Part shown: piece by piece, positions 28,730 to 36,780 of the stretch
How positions within the stretch are numbered: the stretch's first letter is position 1
Layout of the letters: each line of letters begins with the position of its first letter
From: Bradyrhizobiaceae bacterium PARB1
GTDB lineage: Bacteria; Pseudomonadota; Alphaproteobacteria; Rhizobiales; Xanthobacteraceae
Assembly: GCA_002256345.1 (NCBI GenBank)
Contig: NKIY01000002.1
Coordinates: 558,001-622,000, forward strand
Length of the DNA: 64,000 nucleotides
Direction of reading: 5' to 3'
Position numbers and translations under genes: made by a program
The notes under the pieces: model-generated
What the model was told of the DNA's origin: nothing
Database searches by the model: none
The model's input: the letters and a program-made list of their open reading frames with translations, nothing else

Positions 28730-29689
28730 ATGCGTGTTCTCCTGACAGGATCATCGGGTTGGCTCGGCAGATTTCTCGGCCCGCGTCTCAAGGCAGCTGG
28801 CCACAGCGTGGTCGGCGTCGATGTCGCGGCCGGCCCTGAGACATCCGTGATCGGGTCGGTCTCAGACCGAGCCTTGATCGATCGCCTGTTCGGTGAGTTC
28901 GGTATCGAGGCCGTCATTCACTGCGGCGCGTTGCACAAGCCCGACATCGTCCGCTATCCCGCGCAGGCTTTCATCGATGTCAATGTCAGCGGCACGCTGA
29001 ACCTGCTCGAAGCCGCTGTTCATGCGAAGCATGATCGCTTCGTATTCACATCCAGCACCTCGCTGATGATCACGACGGCTATTCGTGAGGAAGCGGGTGA
29101 GACAGCCGTCTGGCTTGATGAAGCGTCAGGCCCGCTCGCGCCGCGCAACATCTATGGCGTGACCAAGCTGTCTGCGGAGGAGCTGTGTCGTCTCGCTCAT
29201 CTCGAGCACGGTCTGAATTGCGTCGTGCTTCGCACCAGCCGTTTCTTCCCGGAAGAAGACGACACGCTCGACCACGTACCGGGCCCGAACCTCAAAGCCA
29301 ATGAATTCCTCAACCGCCGACTGACGGTCGAGGATGCGGCGGATGCGCATATCATCGCCCTCGAAAAGGCGCCCACCCTTGGCTTCGACACTTTCGTGAT
29401 CTCCGCACCGCCGCCATTCGCCAGATCGGACATCAAGGCACTCAAGCATGATGCTGCGCGTGTCGTCGCGGGCTATTTCCCTGATGCTGAAGAGCTCTAT
29501 GCCAGGCGGAACTGGACGCTGCCGCACGGCATCGGACGCGTCTACGATCCGAGCAAGGCTGAGCGCCTGCTAGGATTCCGGTGCAAGACTGACTTTGCGA
29601 GCATTCTCAAAGCACTGAGAGAAGGCGCAGAACTACCGTTTGCTCACGACCCCGACTACATGCCACCGAAAGAGCTTCGGGCGCGCTGA
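28730..29689 (+). CDS. NAD-dependent epimerase/dehydratase family protein
   Basis: 319 residues. An extended short-chain dehydrogenase: Rossmann motif LLTGSSGWLGRFLG (residues 4-17, G-x-x-G-x-x-G), a Ser/Thr at FTSST (107-111), and the catalytic pair Tyr142-x-x-x-Lys146 in NIYGVTK. These proteins act on nucleotide sugars or related substrates. It starts five bases after the kinase/AMP_C gene, so the two are probably translated from one message and may act on the same substrate (inference). Confidence 0.88.
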   Translation: MRVLLTGSSGWLGRFLGPRLKAAGHSVVGVDVAAGPETSVIGSVSDRALIDRLFGEFGIEAVIHCGALHKPDIVRYPAQAFIDVNVSGTLNLLEAAVHAKHDRFVFTSSTSLMITTAIREEAGETAVWLDEASGPLAPRNIYGVTKLSAEELCRLAHLEHGLNCVVLRTSRFFPEEDDTLDHVPGPNLKANEFLNRRLTVEDAADAHIIALEKAPTLGFDTFVISAPPPFARSDIKALKHDAARVVAGYFPDAEELYARRNWTLPHGIGRVYDPSKAERLLGFRCKTDFASILKALREGAELPFAHDPDYMPPKELRAR

Positions 29690-29704
29690 ACTGCAAACGG
29701 CGCG

Positions 29705-30541
29705 CTATGACGCCCGCCACAAGGTCCACAATGTTCGCAGCCGAGAGCGAAGATAAAGCGCGAACGGATCGAAGCTCGCCTCTGCCATCCGGCCGAGGTC
29801 GTATTTGACCAAAGCCAGCGTCAGGAACGCTGAACGCGCCTGCGGCGTCACATCCGCCAACATCCTGTCGGCGACCACCAGTTGCTCCTGCGCGCCCTTG
29901 ATCAACTGGTCCAGCGTGGTGCGGGTTGCCGGCGTCAGCTTGCCGGCAAAGACCTCTTCCGAATTGCCGCCGTTCGGCCGCAACATGTCCTGCGGCAGAT
30001 AGATCTGCCGGCGCGCGGCATCGTAAGGCAGCCGCGCCGTGATACGCGCGACGCCCTGAGCGAGCCCGCCATGTTCGGCGGCGTGATCGACGGCTTCGGA
30101 CGCATCGCCGAGAACACGCGCAGCGCAGGCGAACAGCGTGCCGGACGCATCGCGAAAATGGCTTTCCAGCACGGCGAGATCCGGCATCGGATCGTTGTAG
30201 AGGTCGAAAATATGGGCATCGACCAGCTTGGCCAGACGATCGACCGGAAGGTCATAGGTGCGAACGGCCAGCAGCAATTCGGCCGCGACCGGATTCTGCG
30301 CGACATCGCCATGACCGTTGCCGGCCAGCGCGTCGGTCCACCATTGCAGCCTGATCTCGCCGGGCAGCGGCTGGCTCACCTGATCGCGAACGCGGCTGAC
30401 CTCGGCATTGAAGGCATAGAGCGCGAGCAGCGGTCGGCGCTTGTCCGCCGGCACGAACAGCGTGGACGCATAGCGGTCGAAATCATGTGTGCGCACGAGA
30501 GCGGCGCAGAACGCCGCGGCGCTCTGGTCGGTGCCGGTCAT
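29705..30541 (-). CDS. Phytoene/squalene-synthase-like protein (NDUFAF6-like)
   Basis: 278 residues from the ATG at 30541, which overlaps the stop of the preceding gene by four bases (ATGA). The trans-isoprenyl diphosphate synthase fold is recognisable from RYASTLFVPADKRRPLLALYAFNAEVSRVRD, LQWWTDAL and LPVDRLAKLVDAHIFDLYNDP, but the two Asp-rich D-x-x-x-D metal motifs of true phytoene synthases are incomplete. That is the pattern of the NDUFAF6 group, whose mitochondrial member assists complex I assembly. Coupling to the NDUFAF3-like gene supports this reading over carotenoid or hopanoid synthesis. Confidence 0.82.
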   Translation of the reverse strand: MTGTDQSAAAFCAALVRTHDFDRYASTLFVPADKRRPLLALYAFNAEVSRVRDQVSQPLPGEIRLQWWTDALAGNGHGDVAQNPVAAELLLAVRTYDLPVDRLAKLVDAHIFDLYNDPMPDLAVLESHFRDASGTLFACAARVLGDASEAVDHAAEHGGLAQGVARITARLPYDAARRQIYLPQDMLRPNGGNSEEVFAGKLTPATRTTLDQLIKGAQEQLVVADRMLADVTPQARSAFLTLALVKYDLGRMAEASFDPFALYLRSRLRTLWTLWRAS

Positions 30542-30921
30542 GGCACCGCGATCAGCGCTGCGGCCACGCGGCGGCGTTCGCCGATCATGATGTTGTAGGT
30601 GCGGATCGCAGGTCCCGTCATCATCGTATCCACGACGACACTCAAGCCGCGCAACGCCTCGCGGAGGTCGCGCGGCATGATCCAGACCTCGTTGCCGGTG
30701 CCGATGATCAACGTATCGATGCCGGCATGCCCCTCGAACACGCGACGTAACGTATGCCGGTCGATCTCGTCCGGCTTGGTCACGGGCCACGGCCAGACCG
30801 CATCGGGCAGGCATAGAAGCGAGCCCTGATGCGACATGGTGTCGAAGATGAAGCCACCTTTGCCATAGGCTTCGATCTCGGCCGCGCGCGGAAGATGCGG
30901 CTGCTCGGGATCGACCGGCAT
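30538..30921 (-). CDS. Mth938-like domain protein (NDUFAF3-like)
   Basis: 127 residues. The sequence matches the DUF498/Mth938 family, whose human member NDUFAF3 is a complex I assembly factor: AEIEAYGKGGFIFDTMSHQGS, WPWPV, TLIIGTGNEVWIMPRDLREALR and VVVDTMMTGPAIRTYNIMIGERRRVAAALIAVP. The start codon overlaps the secF stop (TGATG) and the stop overlaps the next start (ATGA), so the genes are translationally coupled. Bacterial function is not established; a link to insertion of membrane proteins or of complex I is plausible. Confidence 0.9.
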   Translation of the reverse strand: MPVDPEQPHLPRAAEIEAYGKGGFIFDTMSHQGSLLCLPDAVWPWPVTKPDEIDRHTLRRVFEGHAGIDTLIIGTGNEVWIMPRDLREALRGLSVVVDTMMTGPAIRTYNIMIGERRRVAAALIAVP

Positions 30922-31961
30922 CAGGCCTTCGCCGTCTTCGCCGGCGTGGTCTTGGCCGGCTTGCCGGTGCTCACCGGATCGTCGCGGTTCTCGCCAACGC
31001 CGAGATAGATCAGCATCGGTGCGGCGATAAAAATCGACGTATAGGTGCCGACCAGCACGACGCCGAAGATCATCACCGCGGTGAACGAGTGGATGGCGTT
31101 GCCGCCAAACAGATACAGCGCAAGCAAGGCCAGCGTCACGGTAACGTGGGTGATGATCGAGCGCGACAGCGTCGAATTGATCGACTCGTTGAGCAGCTCC
31201 GGCATCGGCATCTTCTTGTAACGCCGCAAGATTTCGCGGATGCGGTCATAGATGACCACGGTGTCGTTCAACGAATAGCCAAGAATGGTCAGCAGCGCCG
31301 CGATACTCGTCAGATCGAAATCGATCTGGGTGATCGACATGAAGCCGATCGTCAGCACGATATCGTGGATATTGGCAATCATGGCGCCGAGGGCGAACTG
31401 CCATTCGAAACGGAACCAGAGATAGATCAGGATGCCGACGATCGCGAGGATCAGGCCCAGCATGCCATAGGCAAGAAGCTCGCCGGACACGCGCGGACCG
31501 ACCACTTCGACGCGGCGATATTCGACGCTGTCGCCGAGCGTGGCGCGAACCTTCTGCACCGCCGCCTGCTGCGCTGTATCGCCGCCCGGCTGCTGCGCAA
31601 GGCGGATCAGCACGTCGGCGGGGCCGCCGAACTGCTGCAGCTGCACGTCACCGAGCTGGAGCGTGGACAGCTTTGTGCGCATGGCGCCGATATCGGCGGT
31701 GCCGGACTTGTCCTGCACCTCCATGAGCGTACCGCCCTTGAAGTCGATGCCGAAATTCAGGCCATGCGTGAAGAACAGCGTGATCGCCGCGATGGTCAGC
31801 AGTGCCGAGGCCGGGAAGCTGATGCGGCGGAACTGGGTGAAGTCGAACTTCGTATCGTCGGGGACGATGCGGAGCGACGGCAACAGGTCGAAAATGGTCA
31901 CGATCGACAGAATGACGATCAGTGCACCCAAACCTGCGAGAACCATTTGTGTCGTAGTCAA
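30921..31961 (-). CDS. secF: Protein translocase subunit SecF
   Basis: 346 residues from a TTG at 31961 with GGAG upstream; ATG at 31946 is an alternative. SecDF uses the proton motive force to help SecYEG export proteins. Six membrane helices flank a periplasmic domain; the family signatures are visible as FKGGTLMEVQ, VGPRVSGELLAYG, RFEWQFALGAMIANIHDIVLTIGFMSI and LTILGYSLNDTVVIYDRIRE. The C-terminus is Lys/Ala/Pro-rich. It follows secD with 16 bases between. Confidence 0.97.
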   Translation of the reverse strand: MTTTQMVLAGLGALIVILSIVTIFDLLPSLRIVPDDTKFDFTQFRRISFPASALLTIAAITLFFTHGLNFGIDFKGGTLMEVQDKSGTADIGAMRTKLSTLQLGDVQLQQFGGPADVLIRLAQQPGGDTAQQAAVQKVRATLGDSVEYRRVEVVGPRVSGELLAYGMLGLILAIVGILIYLWFRFEWQFALGAMIANIHDIVLTIGFMSITQIDFDLTSIAALLTILGYSLNDTVVIYDRIREILRRYKKMPMPELLNESINSTLSRSIITHVTVTLALLALYLFGGNAIHSFTAVMIFGVVLVGTYTSIFIAAPMLIYLGVGENRDDPVSTGKPAKTTPAKTAKA

Positions 31962-31977
31962 AGCCTGCTCCGTCCGC

Positions 31978-33582
31978 TCAGATCGGCACGCGCTGCGGCC
32001 GCTTCCACCTGACCCAGGTGGCGACGATCAGGCGGGTCACCGTGAAGGCGGTGAACACCGTCGTGAGAATGCCGATACCGAAGGTCACGGCAAAGCCGCG
32101 CACCGGGCCGGTGCCGATGTAGAACAGCACGGCAGCCGCGATGAAGGTGGTGATGTTGGAATCGAGAATGGTGGCGAGCGCGCGTTTGAAGCCCGCATCG
32201 ATGGCGGCGATGGCCGTGCGGCCACCGCGCAGTTCCTCACGGATGCGCTCGTAGATCAGCACGTTGGAGTCGACGGCGATACCGACCGTCAGCACGATGC
32301 CGGCGATGCCGGGCAGTGTCAGCGTGGCATTGAGCAGCGACAGGATGCCGAAGATCATCGCGACGTTCACCGCCACCGCGATGTTGGCGAACAGGCCGAA
32401 CAGGCGATAGGTCAGCAGCATGAAGACGATGACGAGGATCGAGCCGACATAGGCGGCAAGCTCGCCCTTGGCGATCGAATCCTGGCCGAGGCCGGGGCCG
32501 ACCGTCCGCTCCTCGATAATCGACAGCGGTGCCGGCAGTGCGCCGGCGCGCAGCAGGATCGCGAGATCGTTGGCGCCCTGCACCGTGAACGAGCCCGAGA
32601 TCTGACCGGAGCCGCCCGTGATCGGCTCGCGGATGACGGGCGCCGAGACGACTTCGTTGTCGAGCACGATCGCAAAGGGCAGACCGACATTCTTCGTGGT
32701 TGCTTCCGAGAACTTGCGTGCACCCGCGGTGTTGAAGCGGAACGAGACGATCGGCTCATTGGTGCGCTGGTCGAAGCCGGGCTGCGCATCAGTGAGATCA
32801 GCGCCGGAAACCAGCACTTCCTTCTTCACCAGATACGGCACCTTCGGCGACGTTGAACTCATCAGCAGATCGGAGTCCGCCGGCACCCTGCCCTGCGCCT
32901 GTTCGGCCGGGATCGACGTATCGACCATGCGGAAATCGAGCTTCGCGGTCTTGCCGAGCAGTTCCTTCAGGCGCGACGGATCCTGCAGGCCCGGCACCTG
33001 AACCAGCACGCGGTCGAGGCCCTGACGCTGGATCAGCGGCTCCACGGTGCCGAGTTCGTTGATACGGCGTTCGATGATCTGCAGCGACTGATCGACCGAC
33101 TGGCGCAGGCGGTCGTTGATCGCGGCCTGCGGCACCGTGAGGCGGATCAGGCCGCCGCCGGCATCGGAGACTTCGAGGCTGCGCGCCCCGCTCTGACCCA
33201 TGATGCCGCCGAGTGGCTGCGACAGCTCACGCAGCTTGGCGAGCGCGTTCGGAACGTCCGTGTCCTTGGTGATACGCACTTCGACCGCGTCGCCGCGGAC
33301 ATTCAGGCCCGTATACTGAACGCGAGGATTGATGTCGCGCAGGGTACGGCGCACGTCGTCGCGCACCTGGTCGAGCTTATCCTTCTTGACCGCGTTGGCG
33401 TCGACCTCGAGCAGGATATGGGATCCGCCCTGCAGGTCGAGGCCCAGCACCAGATGGCGCTGCGCCCATTTCGGCCAGGTCTTCACGGTGGCTTCGGGAA
33501 AGAAGTTCGGCACAGCGAACAGGCAGACGACAAGCGCCGTCAGGATGATGCCCAGCGCCTTCCACCGTGAGAAATACAACAT
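31978..33582 (-). CDS. secD: Protein translocase subunit SecD
   Basis: 534 residues. An N-terminal membrane helix (ALGIILTALVVCLFAVPNFF) is followed by a large periplasmic domain starting LGLDLQGGSHILLEVD, the conserved D-L-Q-G-G of SecD. The C-terminal five-helix module includes AVNVAMIFGILSLLNATLTLPGIAGIVLTVGIAVDSNVLIYERIREEL, with the Asp and Arg residues implicated in proton transfer. It forms the SecDF complex with the next gene and is preceded by yajC in the usual order yajC-secD-secF. Confidence 0.97.
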   Translation of the reverse strand: MLYFSRWKALGIILTALVVCLFAVPNFFPEATVKTWPKWAQRHLVLGLDLQGGSHILLEVDANAVKKDKLDQVRDDVRRTLRDINPRVQYTGLNVRGDAVEVRITKDTDVPNALAKLRELSQPLGGIMGQSGARSLEVSDAGGGLIRLTVPQAAINDRLRQSVDQSLQIIERRINELGTVEPLIQRQGLDRVLVQVPGLQDPSRLKELLGKTAKLDFRMVDTSIPAEQAQGRVPADSDLLMSSTSPKVPYLVKKEVLVSGADLTDAQPGFDQRTNEPIVSFRFNTAGARKFSEATTKNVGLPFAIVLDNEVVSAPVIREPITGGSGQISGSFTVQGANDLAILLRAGALPAPLSIIEERTVGPGLGQDSIAKGELAAYVGSILVIVFMLLTYRLFGLFANIAVAVNVAMIFGILSLLNATLTLPGIAGIVLTVGIAVDSNVLIYERIREELRGGRTAIAAIDAGFKRALATILDSNITTFIAAAVLFYIGTGPVRGFAVTFGIGILTTVFTAFTVTRLIVATWVRWKRPQRVPI

Positions 33583-33624
33583 CGAACAGGTCCGTCAGGA
33601 TTCGAGGATAAACGTCGCCGCGGG

Positions 33625-33999
33625 TTATTTCGCCGCCGCGTCGTCCTTGGCCTCGGTCTTCTCGCCCTTCTCCTTGGCCGGCTCACCCTTGGTGCGCACG
33701 CCCGAGATCATGGAACGCAACTGGCGGACGCGAACGCCTTCGGCGAGTTCGAACTCGACCTGCTCGTCGTCCACCACCTTGGTGACCTTGCCGACCAGAC
33801 CGCCCGAAGTGACGATGGTGTCGCCGCGGCGGATGTTCTTCACCATCTCGGCGTGGTCTTTGACCTTCTTCTGCTGCGGACGCAGGATCAGGAAATACAT
33901 GATCACGAAGATCAGCGCGAAGGGCAGCAACGACATCAGCATGCTGTTGGTGTCGTTGCCGGCAGCTGCGGCCTGGGCGAACGCAGGGGTAATGAACAT
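33625..33999 (-). CDS. yajC: Preprotein translocase subunit YajC
   Basis: 124 residues. A short periplasmic N-terminus, one membrane helix (MSLLPFALIFVIMYFLILRPQQKK, residues 23-46) and a cytoplasmic SH3-like domain with MVKNIRRGDTIVTSGGLVGKVTKV, the family signature. The C-terminus is a charged Lys/Glu/Ala tail. YajC joins SecDF in the holo-translocon. It heads the minus-strand unit yajC-secD-secF and the coupled assembly-factor genes. Confidence 0.95.
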   Translation of the reverse strand: MFITPAFAQAAAAGNDTNSMLMSLLPFALIFVIMYFLILRPQQKKVKDHAEMVKNIRRGDTIVTSGGLVGKVTKVVDDEQVEFELAEGVRVRQLRSMISGVRTKGEPAKEKGEKTEAKDDAAAK

Positions 34000-34120
34000 C
34001 GGAAGTCCTCAATCGGGCTGGAAATGACCGGCGACGCAGCCGCGGAAAACCGGCCCTCGCAAATTCGGCGCGGACTATAGCGGCCAGCAAGCCAATTGCA
34101 ACGCTCCTAACCCCCTTGAT

Positions 34121-34137
34121 GTACAAGCGATTTGTAC
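34121..34137. promoter_or_regulatory. Palindrome in the divergent yajC / DUF815 promoter region
   Basis: GTACAA-GCGAT-TTGTAC, six-base perfect arms, overlapping a second inverted pair CAAGCG...CGCTTG. It lies 122 bases before yajC and 55 bases before the DUF815 gene, a fitting place for a regulator site. No known regulator is assigned. Confidence 0.35.
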
Positions 34138-34191
34138 CGCTTGCGAAGCTGTTCCCGGATGGTTAAGGGTGCGGGCCGAGGAAAATAGAAA

Positions 34192-35163
34192 ATGCCAAAA
34201 AAACCCAATAAAACCAGCCACCGCCCCGCTCCCAAAGCTGCCAAGATCCCCGTCCGCAAGACCGCCACAAAGCGCCCGCGACCGATGGCCGCCCCCGGCC
34301 TGGACGAGCGCATCGCGGTAGCCCTCGAAGCAATCGCCGCCAACATGGCCGCTGCCGCGCCCAAAGTATCCAATGCCGATTCTCTGGCCAGCGCCCACGC
34401 CTTCATCTGGCACCCAGACGGCCGCCTCGCTCCCGTGCCAAAGGTCAGCCGGGTCGAGCTCGACCTCCTGCAGGGCATCAACCAGCAGGTCGATACGCTG
34501 ATCGAGAACACCCGCCGTTTCGCCAACGGCCTGCCCGCCAACAACGCCCTGCTCTGGGGCGCCCGCGGCATGGGCAAATCGTCGCTGGTGAAGGCTGCCC
34601 ACGCCCGCATCAACGCCAGCAAGTCGGTCAATGGCCGACTGAAACTGGTGGAGATTCATCGCGAGGACATCGAAAGCCTGCCGCTCTTGATGGCGCAAAT
34701 CCGCGCCTCGAACTTCTATTTCATCGTGTTCTGCGATGACCTCTCCTTCGACGGAAATGACGCCTCCTACAAGTCGCTGAAGGCCGTGCTCGAAGGCGGC
34801 ATCGAGGGCCGACCGGAGAACGTCATCCTTTATGCGACGTCGAACCGCCGTCACCTGCTTGCCCGCGACATGATCGAGAACGAACGCTCGACCTCGATCA
34901 ATCCCGGCGAGGCGGTGGAAGAAAAGGTCTCGCTCTCGGACCGCTTCGGCCTCTGGCTCGGCTTCCACAAGTGCAACCAGGACGAATATCTCGCCATGGT
35001 GCACGGCTATTGCAGTCACTACGGCATCAAGATCGACGACGCCCAGCTCCAACGCGAAGCGCTCGAGTGGTCCACCACCCGCGGCTCGCGCTCGGGCCGC
35101 GTGGCCTGGCAGTTCGTGCAGGAACTGGCGGGCCGGCTCGGAGTGAAGCTGGCGACCAAATAG
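34192..35163 (+). CDS. DUF815 family P-loop ATPase
   Basis: 323 residues. A basic N-terminus of about 35 residues (Lys/Pro/Arg-rich) precedes a helical region and a AAA-like ATPase: Walker A GARGMGKSS (residues 123-131), Walker B FIVFCDDLSF (177-186), a sensor-like ILYATSNRRHLL and an arginine-rich SDRFGLWLGF. DUF815 proteins are widespread in alphaproteobacteria near sec and nlpD genes; their role is not known. It is divergent from yajC. Confidence 0.92.
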   Translation: MPKKPNKTSHRPAPKAAKIPVRKTATKRPRPMAAPGLDERIAVALEAIAANMAAAAPKVSNADSLASAHAFIWHPDGRLAPVPKVSRVELDLLQGINQQVDTLIENTRRFANGLPANNALLWGARGMGKSSLVKAAHARINASKSVNGRLKLVEIHREDIESLPLLMAQIRASNFYFIVFCDDLSFDGNDASYKSLKAVLEGGIEGRPENVILYATSNRRHLLARDMIENERSTSINPGEAVEEKVSLSDRFGLWLGFHKCNQDEYLAMVHGYCSHYGIKIDDAQLQREALEWSTTRGSRSGRVAWQFVQELAGRLGVKLATK

Positions 35164-35167
35164 CGAT

Positions 35168-36487
35168 CTATCGCGCCGACGCCGTCTGGCGCGGCGCGAG
35201 ACCGTTCAGGCGCTGATTGCTTTTCTCCAGCATGCTCCGATCGAGGCGGCCTTGTTCCGAGGCTGCGAGTGCACAGGTGAAGATGCGGTAGAACTGGGTG
35301 CCATCGAAAGCGACCAGCAACAGATCGACACCGGCATTGATCGCCTCGACGGTCGCCGCGCAGATGTCGTGCTGATAGATCGCGCCCATCACCATATCAT
35401 CGGTGACGATCACGCCCTGATAGCCCCACTCCTCACGCAGAAGATCATTGACCACACGTTTCGAATGCGACGCCGCCCGATCGGGATCGATCGCCGAGAG
35501 CGCAACATGCCCGATCATGAGATGCGTGTGCGGCTGTTTCAGGAGATCGCGGAACGGCAGCCAATCGGTCTTCTCCAACTCATCGACGGGCGTATCCAGT
35601 CGGGCGCGGAAATGATGCGTGTCCGCGGCGACACGACCGAGGCCGGGAAAATGCTTGACGGTGGCACTGACATCGAACTCGCGCAGTCCCGCGGCGTAGG
35701 CTGATGCGACCTCACTCACGATGGCCGGGTCGTTCGAAATCGCGCGCTGGCCGATCAGGCTGTTGAAATCGAACCGATGACGCTCACTGGACGAGCGCAT
35801 GTCGAGCACAGGCGCAAAATTTAGCGTGACGCCGAGATCAGCCAGCTCGCGCCCATGAGTGCGGCCGAACTCAGTGGCCTGACGCCGACGTTCATCCTTG
35901 CGCAACTCCGTCAGGGTCGCGAGCGCGGGTAATGTCGTCAGTTGCGGTGACAGATGCGAGACGATACCGCCCTCCTGATCCGCTGCGACGACCAATGGCG
36001 GCAGTCCGGCGGCACGTCGCATTGCCTGGAAACCTGCAATCTCGGCCTTCAGCTCATCAGCCGTACGTCCCTTGATATTGCGGTGGGACACATAGATGCC
36101 GCCGATCAATCCTCTGGCAACAAGTGGTGCGATGTCCTGCGCACGACGATAGCCGATCATAAAATGCCGACCGAGCTCCTTCGCCTGCGGACTATCGGCT
36201 GCCAGTACGTCCGCCCGACGAAAATTGAAGGTGAGCTTCGACGACACCATCGCCAGCGGCACGACGCACCACAGGGCTAGCAACAACCTGCCGGTGACCC
36301 AGCCTTTGCGCCAGCTCCGGCGCCATATCAGCCAGCCGACGACAAGCACGCACGTAACAGCGATGAGCTTCGGCGCACGTCCTCGGACTATCGCAAGATA
36401 AGGATCGTTCAGTAGCGCGCCCACGACGACAAGGATCAAGCCGGTCAGCCACAGTGCCGCAACCGCCAGACGCTCCCACTTTGACAT
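35168..36487 (-). CDS. Membrane-anchored glycoside hydrolase family 3 protein (NagZ-like paralogue)
   Basis: 439 residues from the ATG at 36487 (MSKWERL); the frame is open further upstream but without conserved sequence. Three hydrophobic helices (about 8-26, 40-55 and 67-86) precede a GH3 TIM barrel at about 100-420. NagZ-type features: VVAADQEGG (167-174), the catalytic dyad segment KHFPGLGRVAADTHH (278-292, where NagZ has PGHG and DSH), and the nucleophile Asp in VTDDMVMGA (361-369). It probably cleaves N-acetylglucosamine linkages in peptidoglycan fragments, but at the membrane rather than free in the cytoplasm. A soluble nagZ is also present at 53815-54840. Confidence 0.85.
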   Translation of the reverse strand: MSKWERLAVAALWLTGLILVVVGALLNDPYLAIVRGRAPKLIAVTCVLVVGWLIWRRSWRKGWVTGRLLLALWCVVPLAMVSSKLTFNFRRADVLAADSPQAKELGRHFMIGYRRAQDIAPLVARGLIGGIYVSHRNIKGRTADELKAEIAGFQAMRRAAGLPPLVVAADQEGGIVSHLSPQLTTLPALATLTELRKDERRRQATEFGRTHGRELADLGVTLNFAPVLDMRSSSERHRFDFNSLIGQRAISNDPAIVSEVASAYAAGLREFDVSATVKHFPGLGRVAADTHHFRARLDTPVDELEKTDWLPFRDLLKQPHTHLMIGHVALSAIDPDRAASHSKRVVNDLLREEWGYQGVIVTDDMVMGAIYQHDICAATVEAINAGVDLLLVAFDGTQFYRIFTCALAASEQGRLDRSMLEKSNQRLNGLAPRQTASAR

Positions 36488-36780
36488 CACTACTGTCCTT
36501 TCCAATGGATCACAGGATCGTCGCGTAACAGCAGCTTCAGGGGCTGACGAGAGCTGAAAAGCGCTCTGCGCAATATCTGCACAAAACTCCTGAAATTCTG
36601 CCGGACCGCCGCGCGGCAACTGCAATCGTGCAGGTCAGACAGAGTGCATCGCCGCTCAGACGAGGCCTTACCATGCCGATCCCGACACGACTCGCAAATG
36701 ATGGCTGGTGGCTCTGCGAACCCGCAGCGACCTTCGCCATGGCTTCACCATCTCACCCGACAACAGAAGGCCTACCGACG
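36488..36780. other. Divergent intergenic region
   Basis: 293 bases between the membrane GH3 gene and the DUF4173 gene. Frames continue from both sides but add no conserved residues. It should contain the promoters of both transcription units. No operator recognised. Confidence 0.35.

Noticed and set aside
29705-30541. Carotenoid or hopanoid phytoene/squalene synthase
   Set aside because: The protein is of that fold, but the Asp-rich motifs are incomplete and its coupling to an NDUFAF3-like gene favours an NDUFAF6-type role.
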